NCBI GenBank assembly: GCA_029262775.1
Contig: JAJCYR010000019.1
Coordinates: forward strand, 1 to 45,762
Origin: Bacteroidota bacterium
GTDB taxonomy: Bacteria; Bacteroidota; Rhodothermia; Rhodothermales; UBA10348
Length of the DNA: 45,762 nucleotides
Direction: 5' to 3'
The position numbers were made by a program, and so were the translations under genes. Under the pieces are notes generated by a model. That model was not told the origin of the DNA. It made no database searches and was given only the letters and a program-made list of their open reading frames with translations. How positions within the stretch are numbered: position 1 is the stretch's first letter; each line of letters begins with the position of its first letter. This document shows positions 18,496 through 25,738 of the stretch, piece by piece.

Positions 18496-19514
18496 TGGCG
18501 GCGCCCATTCCGTACAATGAGCTCCGGAAGGCATTTGAAGCCGGGAAATTTGAACCTGTATATCTGGTTCACGGGGAGGAGCGCTGGTTCATTGATTCCC
18601 TGCAACAGACGCTCGTCAGGCACGCCATACCCGAGCACGAGCGGGACTTCAACCAGGACATCCTGTATGGGTCGGAGGTGGAGGCGCGTTCGGCCCTGTC
18701 AGCTTGTCAGTCCTATCCCATGATGGCAGAACGCCGATTGGTGATTATCCGGGACTTTGACAAGATGAAAGAGAATTCACTGTTCAAGGCGCTGGGGGAA
18801 CAGCCCAACCCCGCCTGCATCGTCTTTCTGGTCTGTTCAGGTAAGCCGAACCTGTCGCGGCATCCGTACCGCGCGCTCAAGAGCGTGGCGCGCGTGGCCG
18901 GCTTCAGGGCGTTGTATGCCAACGAAACAGCGCGTTGGATTGGCGTCATGGCGCGTGAAAAGGGGTACAGGCTGGACCAACAGGCCATTCACATGCTGGC
19001 TGAATTTGTAGGCACTTCCCTTTCGGCGGCGGCCGCAGAACTGGACAAAATATCTACATATGCCGGTGAACGCGCGGAAATCAAGGTCGACGATGTAATT
19101 CGGTCGAGTGGCCAGACGCGTGAATTCAACGTGTTTGAACTCCAGCGTGTGGTGGGACTGCGAGATTACGGCGAGGCGCTCCGGATATCGGAACGATTAT
19201 TGCAACAGTCCTCTAACCCGCACGGAGAGTGTACGCGAATCGTCGCCATCCTCTCCTCGTACTTTTTGAAGTTGTGGCAACTGACAGGATTGCAGAGAAC
19301 AAGAATCGCTGAAAACGACATGGCGAAACGGGTCGGCCTTTCGCCCTACATACTGAAAGGTTATCTTCAGTCGTTGAAGAATTTTGATCTTCGACAGATT
19401 GAAGGAGCCATTTCAGCGCTCACTGCTGCCGATTTCGAATTGAAAGGTGGCAGCGCTCGCAGCGAGCGTATGATATTGCACCTTCTGTTGCGCCACGTGA
19501 CGGCAAATAAATGA
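18495..19514 (+). CDS. holA: DNA polymerase III subunit delta
   Basis: 339 residues, standard HolA length. The delta subunit opens the sliding clamp within the clamp loader. Family features: PVYLVHGEERWFIDSL at the N-terminus, the DFNQDILYGSE segment, RRLVIIRDFDKMKENSLFKAL, the FVGTSLSAAAAELDKISTYAG helix and the C-terminal collar helices ending LKGGSARSERMILHLLLRHV. The start overlaps the previous stop, and the stop overlaps the ECF sigma gene (ATGA). Confidence 0.93.
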   Translation: MAAPIPYNELRKAFEAGKFEPVYLVHGEERWFIDSLQQTLVRHAIPEHERDFNQDILYGSEVEARSALSACQSYPMMAERRLVIIRDFDKMKENSLFKALGEQPNPACIVFLVCSGKPNLSRHPYRALKSVARVAGFRALYANETARWIGVMAREKGYRLDQQAIHMLAEFVGTSLSAAAAELDKISTYAGERAEIKVDDVIRSSGQTREFNVFELQRVVGLRDYGEALRISERLLQQSSNPHGECTRIVAILSSYFLKLWQLTGLQRTRIAENDMAKRVGLSPYILKGYLQSLKNFDLRQIEGAISALTAADFELKGGSARSERMILHLLLRHVTANK

Positions 19515-20212
19515 TTACCAATACCGAGCAGGCAGGAACGTTGAAAAAGCGAACGCTCAAGGTCAAAGCATCTGAAATGGGGTTGTCCGGGAATGTAAAC
19601 CCGAACAATCGCCATTATGATGCGCTCAGCCAGATGAGTGACGAAGACCTCATGTCCCAGTTCCAGATGGGGACGGTCGAGGCCTTCGATATCCTGGTCA
19701 GCCGGTACAAGGACCCGCTTACGAACTACATCTACCGGTTCCTGGGCGATATGAAGGAGTGCGAGGATCTGCTTCAGGAGACCTTCCTGCGTGTCTATCG
19801 CAACCGACACTCCTACCGCCGCATTGCCAAGTTTTCCACGTGGCTCTATACCATTGCGGGTAACCTGGCCCGATCGGAGTACCGCAAGCGCAAGCGTCGC
19901 CGCCTGTACTCGCTGCAGTCGGTGAACCGGGATGACGAGGAGTACGAAGTTGAAATCCCGGACGAGACGTTTTCGCCGGACAAGTACGCGGAGAGCACCA
20001 TCCAGGATTTCTTTATCCAGGAGGCCCTCAAGCAGATCCCGGAAGAGTTTCGCGAGGTGGTTGTGCTGCGCGACGTGCAGCAATTGGCCTACGAGGAAAT
20101 TGCCGACATCACGGGCCTTCCGATGGGCACTGTCAAAAGCCGGATCAATCGCGGCCGGACCAAGCTGCAGAGTCTGCTCCGGGAAGTCTACACCCCGCAG
20201 AACGACGAATAG
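19511..20212 (+). CDS. ECF-family RNA polymerase sigma factor
   Basis: 233 residues. Region 2: VEAFDILVSRYKDPLTNYIYRFLGD, ECEDLLQETFLRVYRNRHSY and FSTWLYTIAGNLARSEYRKRKRRR. Region 4: IPEEFREVVVLRDVQQLAYEEIADITGLPMGTVKSRINRGRTKLQSLL. The 45-residue N-terminal extension before region 2 and acidic linker (DDEEYEVEIPDE) between regions are a little longer than in minimal ECF factors. Four-base overlap with holA. The next gene is the likely anti-sigma factor. The regulon cannot be told from here. Confidence 0.93.
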   Translation: MITNTEQAGTLKKRTLKVKASEMGLSGNVNPNNRHYDALSQMSDEDLMSQFQMGTVEAFDILVSRYKDPLTNYIYRFLGDMKECEDLLQETFLRVYRNRHSYRRIAKFSTWLYTIAGNLARSEYRKRKRRRLYSLQSVNRDDEEYEVEIPDETFSPDKYAESTIQDFFIQEALKQIPEEFREVVVLRDVQQLAYEEIADITGLPMGTVKSRINRGRTKLQSLLREVYTPQNDE

Positions 20213-20319
20213 GCCCTGGCCGCGGCTTCGTATTCAGGCGGACTGGCTGACGGCTTCGCAGGTGGTCTGAAACCTTGCACACATATCGTGGTACGGATTC
20301 AGAACCCGTATTGACGCTT

Positions 20320-20967
20320 ATGACGGAAGGTTACTGCCCCGATTCCAAAGACGACCAACTCGACGAACTCATGTGTGAGTACGTCGATGGCACCATGGAT
20401 GCCGCCGTCCGCGCTGCGTTTGAAGAGCTGTTGGCGGCGGACCCGGAATTAGCCGACCAGGCACATTGCCTGTGCCGTACCCGGGCGCTACTCAGTTCGT
20501 ACGGCTGTCGACATTCACCCCATGACATTGAGGCGGAAATCCGCTGCCGTGTGGCCATGGAATTGAGTCGTGATCAGCACCTTCAGACTACGCTGACCGA
20601 CAGGTTGAGTGGTGTGGCAGCCGTTACATCGGTCGCCTGCGTGCTCATGCTGATCGGCGTCATGGCCGGGATGTCTGTTTTTTCGGAGCCCAGCGTCGTA
20701 GGCGCGCAGCTTGCCGTGGATGAACCGTTGGGGACGGTGGGTGAATTTGTATTACCGGTCGATGCGCACGGAGCCTTCGCCTCGGGCAGCCTGCCGCTGG
20801 ACAGACTTTCTGCTACCACGTCGTTTCCACTGGTTGCTCCGATGGGTGTGTTACCCGTAATTTCTGTCTCTGCCCATATGACGCCGCGCCGGGACAGTGG
20901 TCCAATCCCGGGTGCGGCTCGTTTATCGTCCCGATCGGGCCTGCTGCAGGTGGCCGTAAGGGAGTAG
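20320..20967 (+). CDS. Putative anti-sigma factor, single-pass membrane protein
   Basis: 215 residues from the ATG at 20320; an in-frame TTG at 20275 would add 15 residues. The N-terminal half is cytoplasmic in style: acidic LDELMCEYVDGTMDAAVRAAFEELLAADPELADQ followed by His-Cys-x-Cys, a pattern resembling zf-HC2/anti-sigma domains that cap ECF factors. One hydrophobic helix (about 100-125, VAAVTSVACVLMLIGVMAGMSVF) separates it from a C-terminal, Pro/Ser-rich extracytoplasmic tail. Position right after the ECF sigma gene is the main support. The Zn ligands are not the textbook spacing, so metal binding is uncertain. The stop is directly adjacent to the tRNA-Val gene. Confidence 0.65.
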   Translation: MTEGYCPDSKDDQLDELMCEYVDGTMDAAVRAAFEELLAADPELADQAHCLCRTRALLSSYGCRHSPHDIEAEIRCRVAMELSRDQHLQTTLTDRLSGVAAVTSVACVLMLIGVMAGMSVFSEPSVVGAQLAVDEPLGTVGEFVLPVDAHGAFASGSLPLDRLSATTSFPLVAPMGVLPVISVSAHMTPRRDSGPIPGAARLSSRSGLLQVAVRE

Positions 20968-21041
20968 GGGCCCTTAGCTCAGCGGTTTAGAGCGCTCGCC
21001 TCACACGCGAGAGGTCACAGGTTCGAATCCCGTAGGGCCCA
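20968..21041 (+). tRNA. tRNA-Val (anticodon CAC)
   Basis: A full cloverleaf folds: acceptor gggccct with agggccc, D-stem gctc with gagc, anticodon stem ctcgc with gcgag enclosing loop ctcacac (T33, anticodon CAC at 21002-21004), a five-base variable loop, and T-arm with ttcgaat. The T-stem has one A-C mismatch. CCA is not encoded (the sequence after the discriminator A is ca). The gene begins on the very next base after the stop of the putative anti-sigma gene, so it is either co-transcribed with it or has a promoter inside that gene. Confidence 0.93.
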
Positions 21042-21042
21042 C

Positions 21043-21078
21043 AAAAAAACCCCACTCCATTCGGGAGTGGGGTTTTTT
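21043..21078 (+). terminator. Intrinsic terminator after tRNA-Val
   Basis: ccccactcc (21050-21058) pairs with ggagtgggg (21064-21072) around a five-base loop and is followed by six T (21073-21078). An A7 run precedes the stem, so it may also work in reverse. It begins two bases after the tRNA. Confidence 0.9.
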
Positions 21079-21230
21079 ATGAGCCCGGAGGGATGAGAAT
21101 CGTACCCGAGCAGAGCGAGGGAGGTTCAAACGAGGGCAGGCCACGGGTGGCCTGGCCGACTTACGAGCCTTACGGCAGAGCGATTTCGAATATCAGGGTT
21201 GATGGTGGCGAGTAAATCCCGTAGGGCCCA

Positions 21231-21276
21231 CGAATAGAGCCCGCCCCTGAATGGGGCGGGCTCTATTCGTATTTTC
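21231..21276. terminator. 17-bp perfect hairpin, probable bidirectional terminator
   Basis: cgaatagagcccgcccc (21231-21247) pairs fully with 21253-21269 around the loop tgaat. The sequence after it (tatttt) is only a weak U-tract. It stands between the tRNA region and the convergent lipoprotein gene (21324-22619, minus strand) and belongs to the second repeat unit. Confidence 0.75.
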
Positions 21277-21323
21277 GGGTCCGGTGAATACCGTACCCGA
21301 GCAGTGGCTCTAAGGGCGGTGCA

Positions 21324-22619
21324 TCAACGCGCCGAAACCAACGTCAGGACATTGGCTGCGAACGTCACATTGTCAGACGAACTTGCCTGAAAAGCGGTGC
21401 TGGATTCGATGGCCGCGCGGGCGTTGGTCTCGAACGTGCGTTTCGCACTCACAATCGCATCGACACTGGAGGCCGATGAGACCGATGCCGCGAATGACGA
21501 ACGTGCACCATTCAGGCTGGTCTGTATCAGGCTGGACAGGTCAATGCCGAGACTCAATCCTACGCTGATCTGGCTCGCCACAGCTGCCTCGAAGTCGCTC
21601 CAGGCTTCTGCGAGTTCTGAATCGCTGTCTGCTGCCCGAAGGGAGGCACCGAGGGTTGTGGCGGCTTCAGCGACTACGCTGGCCCGAGCCGATGCTGTGC
21701 TGTTTTCCTGGAACGCCTTGATGACTGCCTGGGCGGTGGCATCTGCCTCAAGCAGATGTGCTCGCTGACTCAAGGCAAACCGGGTTTCGCTCGAAAGTCC
21801 GCTCGACAACGCTTCCAGCGTCACACGCGCGACCTGCCGGGCGTGGGCACTGGTTTCGGCATCGATACCGACACGGGTATGTGCCGATGTCATTCCGGAT
21901 TCAAAACCGACAAGGGCACTGGCTCTCGTCTGCGCCGTCGAATTCGCATTCAGGCCACTTTGAAGTTGACCGAACAGTGATGCTTTCTCGGCGACGAGGA
22001 GTTCAATCGTGGCGTCCGATTCACCGGAAACCTGCTTCATGTGCCGGATTTCTGCTTCAGTGGCCGAGCGGATGGCTGCACTGACCTGTGCATGTGTCGT
22101 GTTGCTTGCGGCCAATTCAGCGGCAACGTCTCCATCTACGAAAAGGGCCACATCTGCCGGTGTCACAGGCTCATCGTCGCTGTCCTGTTGCTTGGCCGCC
22201 ACGTAGACATCTGCCTCTGCAGTGGTTTCCAGGTTGATGTTCATGGCATTCACATCGCCTGAACCGGACGCCGCTGTATTGGCCATGGCCACGGTCTTGC
22301 CTTCAAATCCGGGCTTGGACGCCACAATGAGGATTACATCCGATTCCACATTGGTTTCCAGGAAATAGCGCCCTGATTCATCGGTCGTGGCGTCACCCTC
22401 GCGTTGCCGGGTCGTCCCGTTGTCGTCGATTTCCTCGGCGCGGACATTGGCGTTATCCACATCGCCTTGCTTGCCGAAGGACGCATCGTCGGTTACGCGC
22501 CCCGAGATGCTTGTTGTCGTGGATGTCGTGTCCGACGAGTTGGAGTCACTGTCGCACCCTGCAATAAGCAGAGCGGCAATGAACAGTGAGGTGATGGTAT
22601 GAAATGTGTATTTATTCAT
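21324..22619 (-). CDS. Ala/Ser-rich lipoprotein with carboxypeptidase-regulatory-like domain
   Basis: 431 residues. Lipoprotein signal peptide with lipobox IAGC (Cys22), then a Ser/Thr/Asp linker. Residues about 35-130 look like a CarboxypepD_reg/Cna-B-like fold: ISGRVTDDASFGKQGDVDNANVRAEEID, then TTDESGRYFLET and VILIVASKPGFEGKTV. From about 160 to the end the protein is an unusual Ala/Ser/Glu-rich, helix-prone region with many TxAxAxA segments and no cysteine. I do not recognise this second part. Likely anchored in the outer or inner membrane with the helical part exposed. Confidence 0.75.
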   Translation of the reverse strand: MNKYTFHTITSLFIAALLIAGCDSDSNSSDTTSTTTSISGRVTDDASFGKQGDVDNANVRAEEIDDNGTTRQREGDATTDESGRYFLETNVESDVILIVASKPGFEGKTVAMANTAASGSGDVNAMNINLETTAEADVYVAAKQQDSDDEPVTPADVALFVDGDVAAELAASNTTHAQVSAAIRSATEAEIRHMKQVSGESDATIELLVAEKASLFGQLQSGLNANSTAQTRASALVGFESGMTSAHTRVGIDAETSAHARQVARVTLEALSSGLSSETRFALSQRAHLLEADATAQAVIKAFQENSTASARASVVAEAATTLGASLRAADSDSELAEAWSDFEAAVASQISVGLSLGIDLSSLIQTSLNGARSSFAASVSSASSVDAIVSAKRTFETNARAAIESSTAFQASSSDNVTFAANVLTLVSAR

Positions 22620-22738
22620 GGCACATAGTTGGGTTTATGGAGGATCTGGATACATCTTACGCCGGATGTGCCCCGTTACAAATAAGCAAGCTGCACCATC
22701 TGCCGTCGGCATGAACTGAATGCAGTGTAGGAAGTGTC

Positions 22739-23374
22739 CTACGACACATCCGTCAGTTCGTGTTCGATGGCGTATTTCACCAGGTCAGCGTTCGATTCGA
22801 GGCGCAGTTTATCGAGGATTCGGGAGCGATAGGTGCTGATTGTTTTGACACTCACGTGCAACTGCTGACCAATATGAGTCAGTGACTCTCCGTTGACTAT
22901 CCGTGTCAACACATCAAACTCGCGGTCCGAAAGATGTGCATGCAGTGGGCGGTCGTCGGCGTTGTCCATGACATCGAGCAGTTTCTCTGCAAGCGAAGGC
23001 GAGATGTATTTACGGCCTGCTGCTACGCGGCGGATGGCGTCGATCAGGATATCCGAAGTGCTGCCCTTGGCTACGTATCCGGAGGCACCTGCGCGCAGTA
23101 CGCGTACTCCATATTGCTCCTCATCGTGCATACTGAGCACCAGAATGGGCGTGTCGGGATACACGGACGTGATGTGATCCATGACCTGAAAGCCGGACAT
23201 GCCCGGCATGTTCAGGTCCAGGACGACGACATCGAATGCTGTGTCCTGCATGATTGCAAGGACTTCCTCGCCGGATCCCGCTTCCATGATCTGCGCTATA
23301 TCGGATGACTCCTCAAGAATCTGAGCGAGTCCTTTGCGCACAACGACATGATCATCGGCTATGAGTATGTTCAT
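22739..23374 (-). CDS. NarL/FixJ-type response regulator (LuxR helix-turn-helix)
   Basis: 211 residues. Receiver domain with DD at 7-8, phosphoacceptor Asp53 in VLDLNMPGMSG, and Lys in YVAKGS. The C-terminal LuxR-type DNA-binding domain has LSDREFDVLTRIVNGESLTHIGQQLHVSVKTISTYRSRILDKL. It is encoded just after the histidine kinase and overlaps it by 23 bases, so the two form a co-translated two-component pair. A 6-bp hairpin (gtagga/tcctac) lies at its 3' end. Confidence 0.93.
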   Translation of the reverse strand: MNILIADDHVVVRKGLAQILEESSDIAQIMEAGSGEEVLAIMQDTAFDVVVLDLNMPGMSGFQVMDHITSVYPDTPILVLSMHDEEQYGVRVLRAGASGYVAKGSTSDILIDAIRRVAAGRKYISPSLAEKLLDVMDNADDRPLHAHLSDREFDVLTRIVNGESLTHIGQQLHVSVKTISTYRSRILDKLRLESNADLVKYAIEHELTDVS

Positions 23375-25490
23375 TCAGGTCTTCTGCTATTGGGACAATT
23401 ACTTCCACGACGGTACCCTGATCCCGGATCGATTCGATACTCAGCCGCCCATTCCATGGTTTGATCCGCTCGCGAATCCCCAATAAGCCCAATGACTCGA
23501 CCTTACCGGATTCCGGTTTCTGCATTCCGACACCATCGTCGGAAATGGAAAGTACGAGGTTTTCACCGGGGTGGGTCAGACTGATATCGATTGCCTTGGC
23601 ATTGGCATGCCGGGCAATGTTGGTCAGGAGTTCCTGGAATATGCGGAATATTGCGGTCGACAGTTCTGGCGAAACCGACAACGAATCGACCGCTCCCAGC
23701 CGGACTGTCAGGCCAGTCCGGTCACTGAACTGCTTCGCCTGCCATTCGACGGCAGCGGCAAGACCGAAGTCATCCAGAATACCCGGCCTCAGTCCATGGG
23801 CAATACGACGGGCGGTTTCCAGGGTGGAGGAAATGCGCGCTTCGACCTGCTGAAGCCTTTCCCTGCTTTCGTCCTCACCATAATGTTTCGTGGTCCAGGC
23901 TACGTCCATCTTCAATGCCGTCAGCTCCTGTCCCAGAACGTCATGTACTTCCCGGGATATCCGGGTGCGCTCTGCCTCCAGAATGTTCTCCTGGTGCCGC
24001 CGCAGGTTGCGGAGCAGTTCTTCGCGGCGAATTCGCTCCAGTTCGTCCCGCAGGTAGACAATATAGATGAGTCCGTCTTCCTCGTGGATTTCGTTTACAT
24101 GGGCATGAACCGGGCGGTGGTCCCCCTCAAGGGTCCTGATTTGGACATGTCCGACGGCAAAAACCTGATCCGCTGACCTGTAATCTGGCGCGACAAGATC
24201 CAGGGCCTGTGCGCCAATCAGTCCGGTATCCTGCGCATCGAACAGGACAAGGGCAGATTCATTGGCGTCGAATACACACCCATCGCGGCCAACCAAGAGG
24301 ACAGTATCTGGACTCAACTTGAACAATTCTTTGAATCTGTTTTCAGTGACACGCGCTGCCTTCTTTGATTTTTCTGCCTCCGTTTCATCGTGGCTGGTGC
24401 CGAACAGGGCCACGGGTTTTGAATCGTTGGACAGGACGACCTCACCCCGAACGTGTACGATGCGCTCTTCACCGGAGGCCCGGACAATTCTGTGATGCAG
24501 CGAAAACGCCTCATGGGAGTCCATGCACGTGGCGATTGCCGACCGGACGCTCTCACGATCCGACGGATGTATGGCATCCATGAATCGTTCGACCGAGACT
24601 GGGGAATCCTGTGAGAAGCCGTATATGCGGTAGTGTTCGTCGGACCATGACAAGCGATCATTGTCGATATCCCACCGCCAACTTCCGATGTGTGTTATGC
24701 GCTGAGCCTCGGAGAGCTGGGCCTCCCGTTGTTGCACTTCTGCTACGGCCTGTCGGAAGTGGGTTACGTCCCGGGAACTGACAATGATTTCGGGCGCGTG
24801 ATCCTGATTGTCGACTTCCACGCTCTCAGCGTGGCTCTCGAGTATACGCCACGTTCCGTCTGCGTGTCTGAATTGGTACTCTTCCGAAACCTGGGATCCG
24901 GGTACGGAACCATATTGCTGCAGCACAGCCACAAGGCGTTTGAAGTCGTCTTCGTGGACGAAATCGAGAAACGACCGTCCTGTCATTTCATCCGGTGCAT
25001 ATCCCAATACAGCCTGGACCGACGGACTTTCATATCGAATAATGCCGTCGCTGTCGAGTTGCGTCAGGACGTCTCGGGTATGATTTACCATACGCTCAAA
25101 CCGTTTCGTCGGCTTGAGCCGATACAATACGCCTGCAGTCCTGGCCGCCAAACGCACCAGAACGTGTTGCTTTCCCACCTCGGAAGCGGCGATTACCTCC
25201 AGGCAACCGGACGCAAAAAGCTCGCACGTTGCCCGTTCCGATGGAATGTAGTCGTCCGAGTGGATCCAGACCACGAATCTGTCAGGTCTGTTTTCCGCGA
25301 GCAGGGAACGTGGAAGGTCAATGGCGTCGCGGTTGGAAATGAATACGATATGTCTGTAGGTAGCCGACAGGTCATCAGTGGCCCGCCTGAACTCGACGCG
25401 GTCAAAAACATCATGCAGTATACGTATTGTTTCGGCCGGGGGAGGGTCATCCGAGACCCAGATCGCCGACAGCGCCATGAAACTCTCCAT
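23352..25490 (-). CDS. PAS-domain sensor histidine kinase, HisKA_3 (NarX-like) type
   Basis: 712 residues from the ATG at 25490; TTG at 25493 and ATG at 25478 are alternatives. No membrane segment is seen, so it is probably a cytoplasmic sensor. Residues 1-125 have a receiver-like strand-helix order with no obvious phosphoacceptor Asp. Three PAS domains follow (about 135-250, 255-375, 385-490); the second has WRWDIDNDRLSWSDEHYRIYG and HPSDRESV. The HisKA_3 dimerisation domain has His516 in ISREVHDVLGQELTALKMDVAW, and the ATPase has ELLTNIARHANA, DDGVGM and GLLGIRERI. Its partner is the overlapping response regulator. Confidence 0.92.
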   Translation of the reverse strand: MESFMALSAIWVSDDPPPAETIRILHDVFDRVEFRRATDDLSATYRHIVFISNRDAIDLPRSLLAENRPDRFVVWIHSDDYIPSERATCELFASGCLEVIAASEVGKQHVLVRLAARTAGVLYRLKPTKRFERMVNHTRDVLTQLDSDGIIRYESPSVQAVLGYAPDEMTGRSFLDFVHEDDFKRLVAVLQQYGSVPGSQVSEEYQFRHADGTWRILESHAESVEVDNQDHAPEIIVSSRDVTHFRQAVAEVQQREAQLSEAQRITHIGSWRWDIDNDRLSWSDEHYRIYGFSQDSPVSVERFMDAIHPSDRESVRSAIATCMDSHEAFSLHHRIVRASGEERIVHVRGEVVLSNDSKPVALFGTSHDETEAEKSKKAARVTENRFKELFKLSPDTVLLVGRDGCVFDANESALVLFDAQDTGLIGAQALDLVAPDYRSADQVFAVGHVQIRTLEGDHRPVHAHVNEIHEEDGLIYIVYLRDELERIRREELLRNLRRHQENILEAERTRISREVHDVLGQELTALKMDVAWTTKHYGEDESRERLQQVEARISSTLETARRIAHGLRPGILDDFGLAAAVEWQAKQFSDRTGLTVRLGAVDSLSVSPELSTAIFRIFQELLTNIARHANAKAIDISLTHPGENLVLSISDDGVGMQKPESGKVESLGLLGIRERIKPWNGRLSIESIRDQGTVVEVIVPIAEDLNEHTHSR

Positions 25491-25530
25491 CAACGATCCC
25501 TTATATTCGTGTTACCCACCCTGAACCCCC

Positions 25531-25657
25531 ATGATCGGAAAAATAATCGCGCAATACCATATCCTCGAAGAACTGGTTTCGGGCGGTATGAGTGTGGTCT
25601 ACAAGGCGACCGACACGAAGCTCAGACGAAACAGCCAGGGAACGGTTCGTTCAGGTG
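25531..25657 (+). pseudogene. Remnant of a Ser/Thr protein kinase 5' end
   Basis: From the ATG at 25531 the frame reads MIGKIIAQYHILEELVSGGM then SVVYKATDTKLRR, the start of the Pkn2-like kinases common in this group (usually LGSGGMSVVYKA; here the first Gly is Val). After KLRR the expected Lys strand is missing. From about 25625 a different frame gives DETARERFVQ, which is the later kinase segment that normally follows some 15-20 residues downstream. So an internal deletion with frame change joined the two pieces, and the rest of the kinase is gone. The short open frame to 25713 is not expected to be functional. Confidence 0.7.
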
Positions 25658-25738
25658 TCCGTCGTAACTGGCGTAGTGATGTCAGCGCGAAATGCGCACG
25701 TTATTCGAAATAAACAGAACATTGTAAACAGAACCGTC

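Larger units (their letters stand above)
21026..21304. repeat. Two-unit repeat carrying the tRNA-Val 3' end (rtT-like layout)
   Basis: The 17-base tRNA tail aatcccgtagggcccac at 21026-21042 recurs exactly at 21215-21231, 189 bases later. In both units it is followed at once by a strong hairpin and then by the identical block cgtacccgagcag (21101-21113 and 21292-21304), at offsets of 75 and 77 bases. The hairpin sequences differ between units but the layout is the same. No second cloverleaf can be folded upstream of the second tail. See findings. Confidence 0.85.

Noticed and set aside
21079-21231. A second, degenerate tRNA gene ending at the repeated tRNA tail
   Set aside because: Only the 17-base 3' tail matches. 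No anticodon arm, D-arm or 5' acceptor strand can be paired in the sequence before it.
20968-21304. Integrated element bounded by tRNA attachment sites
   Set aside because: The two tails are only 189 bases apart with no integrase or other gene between, and the shared hairpin plus 13-base block fits a repeat unit better than an att pair. Kept only as an alternative in the finding.
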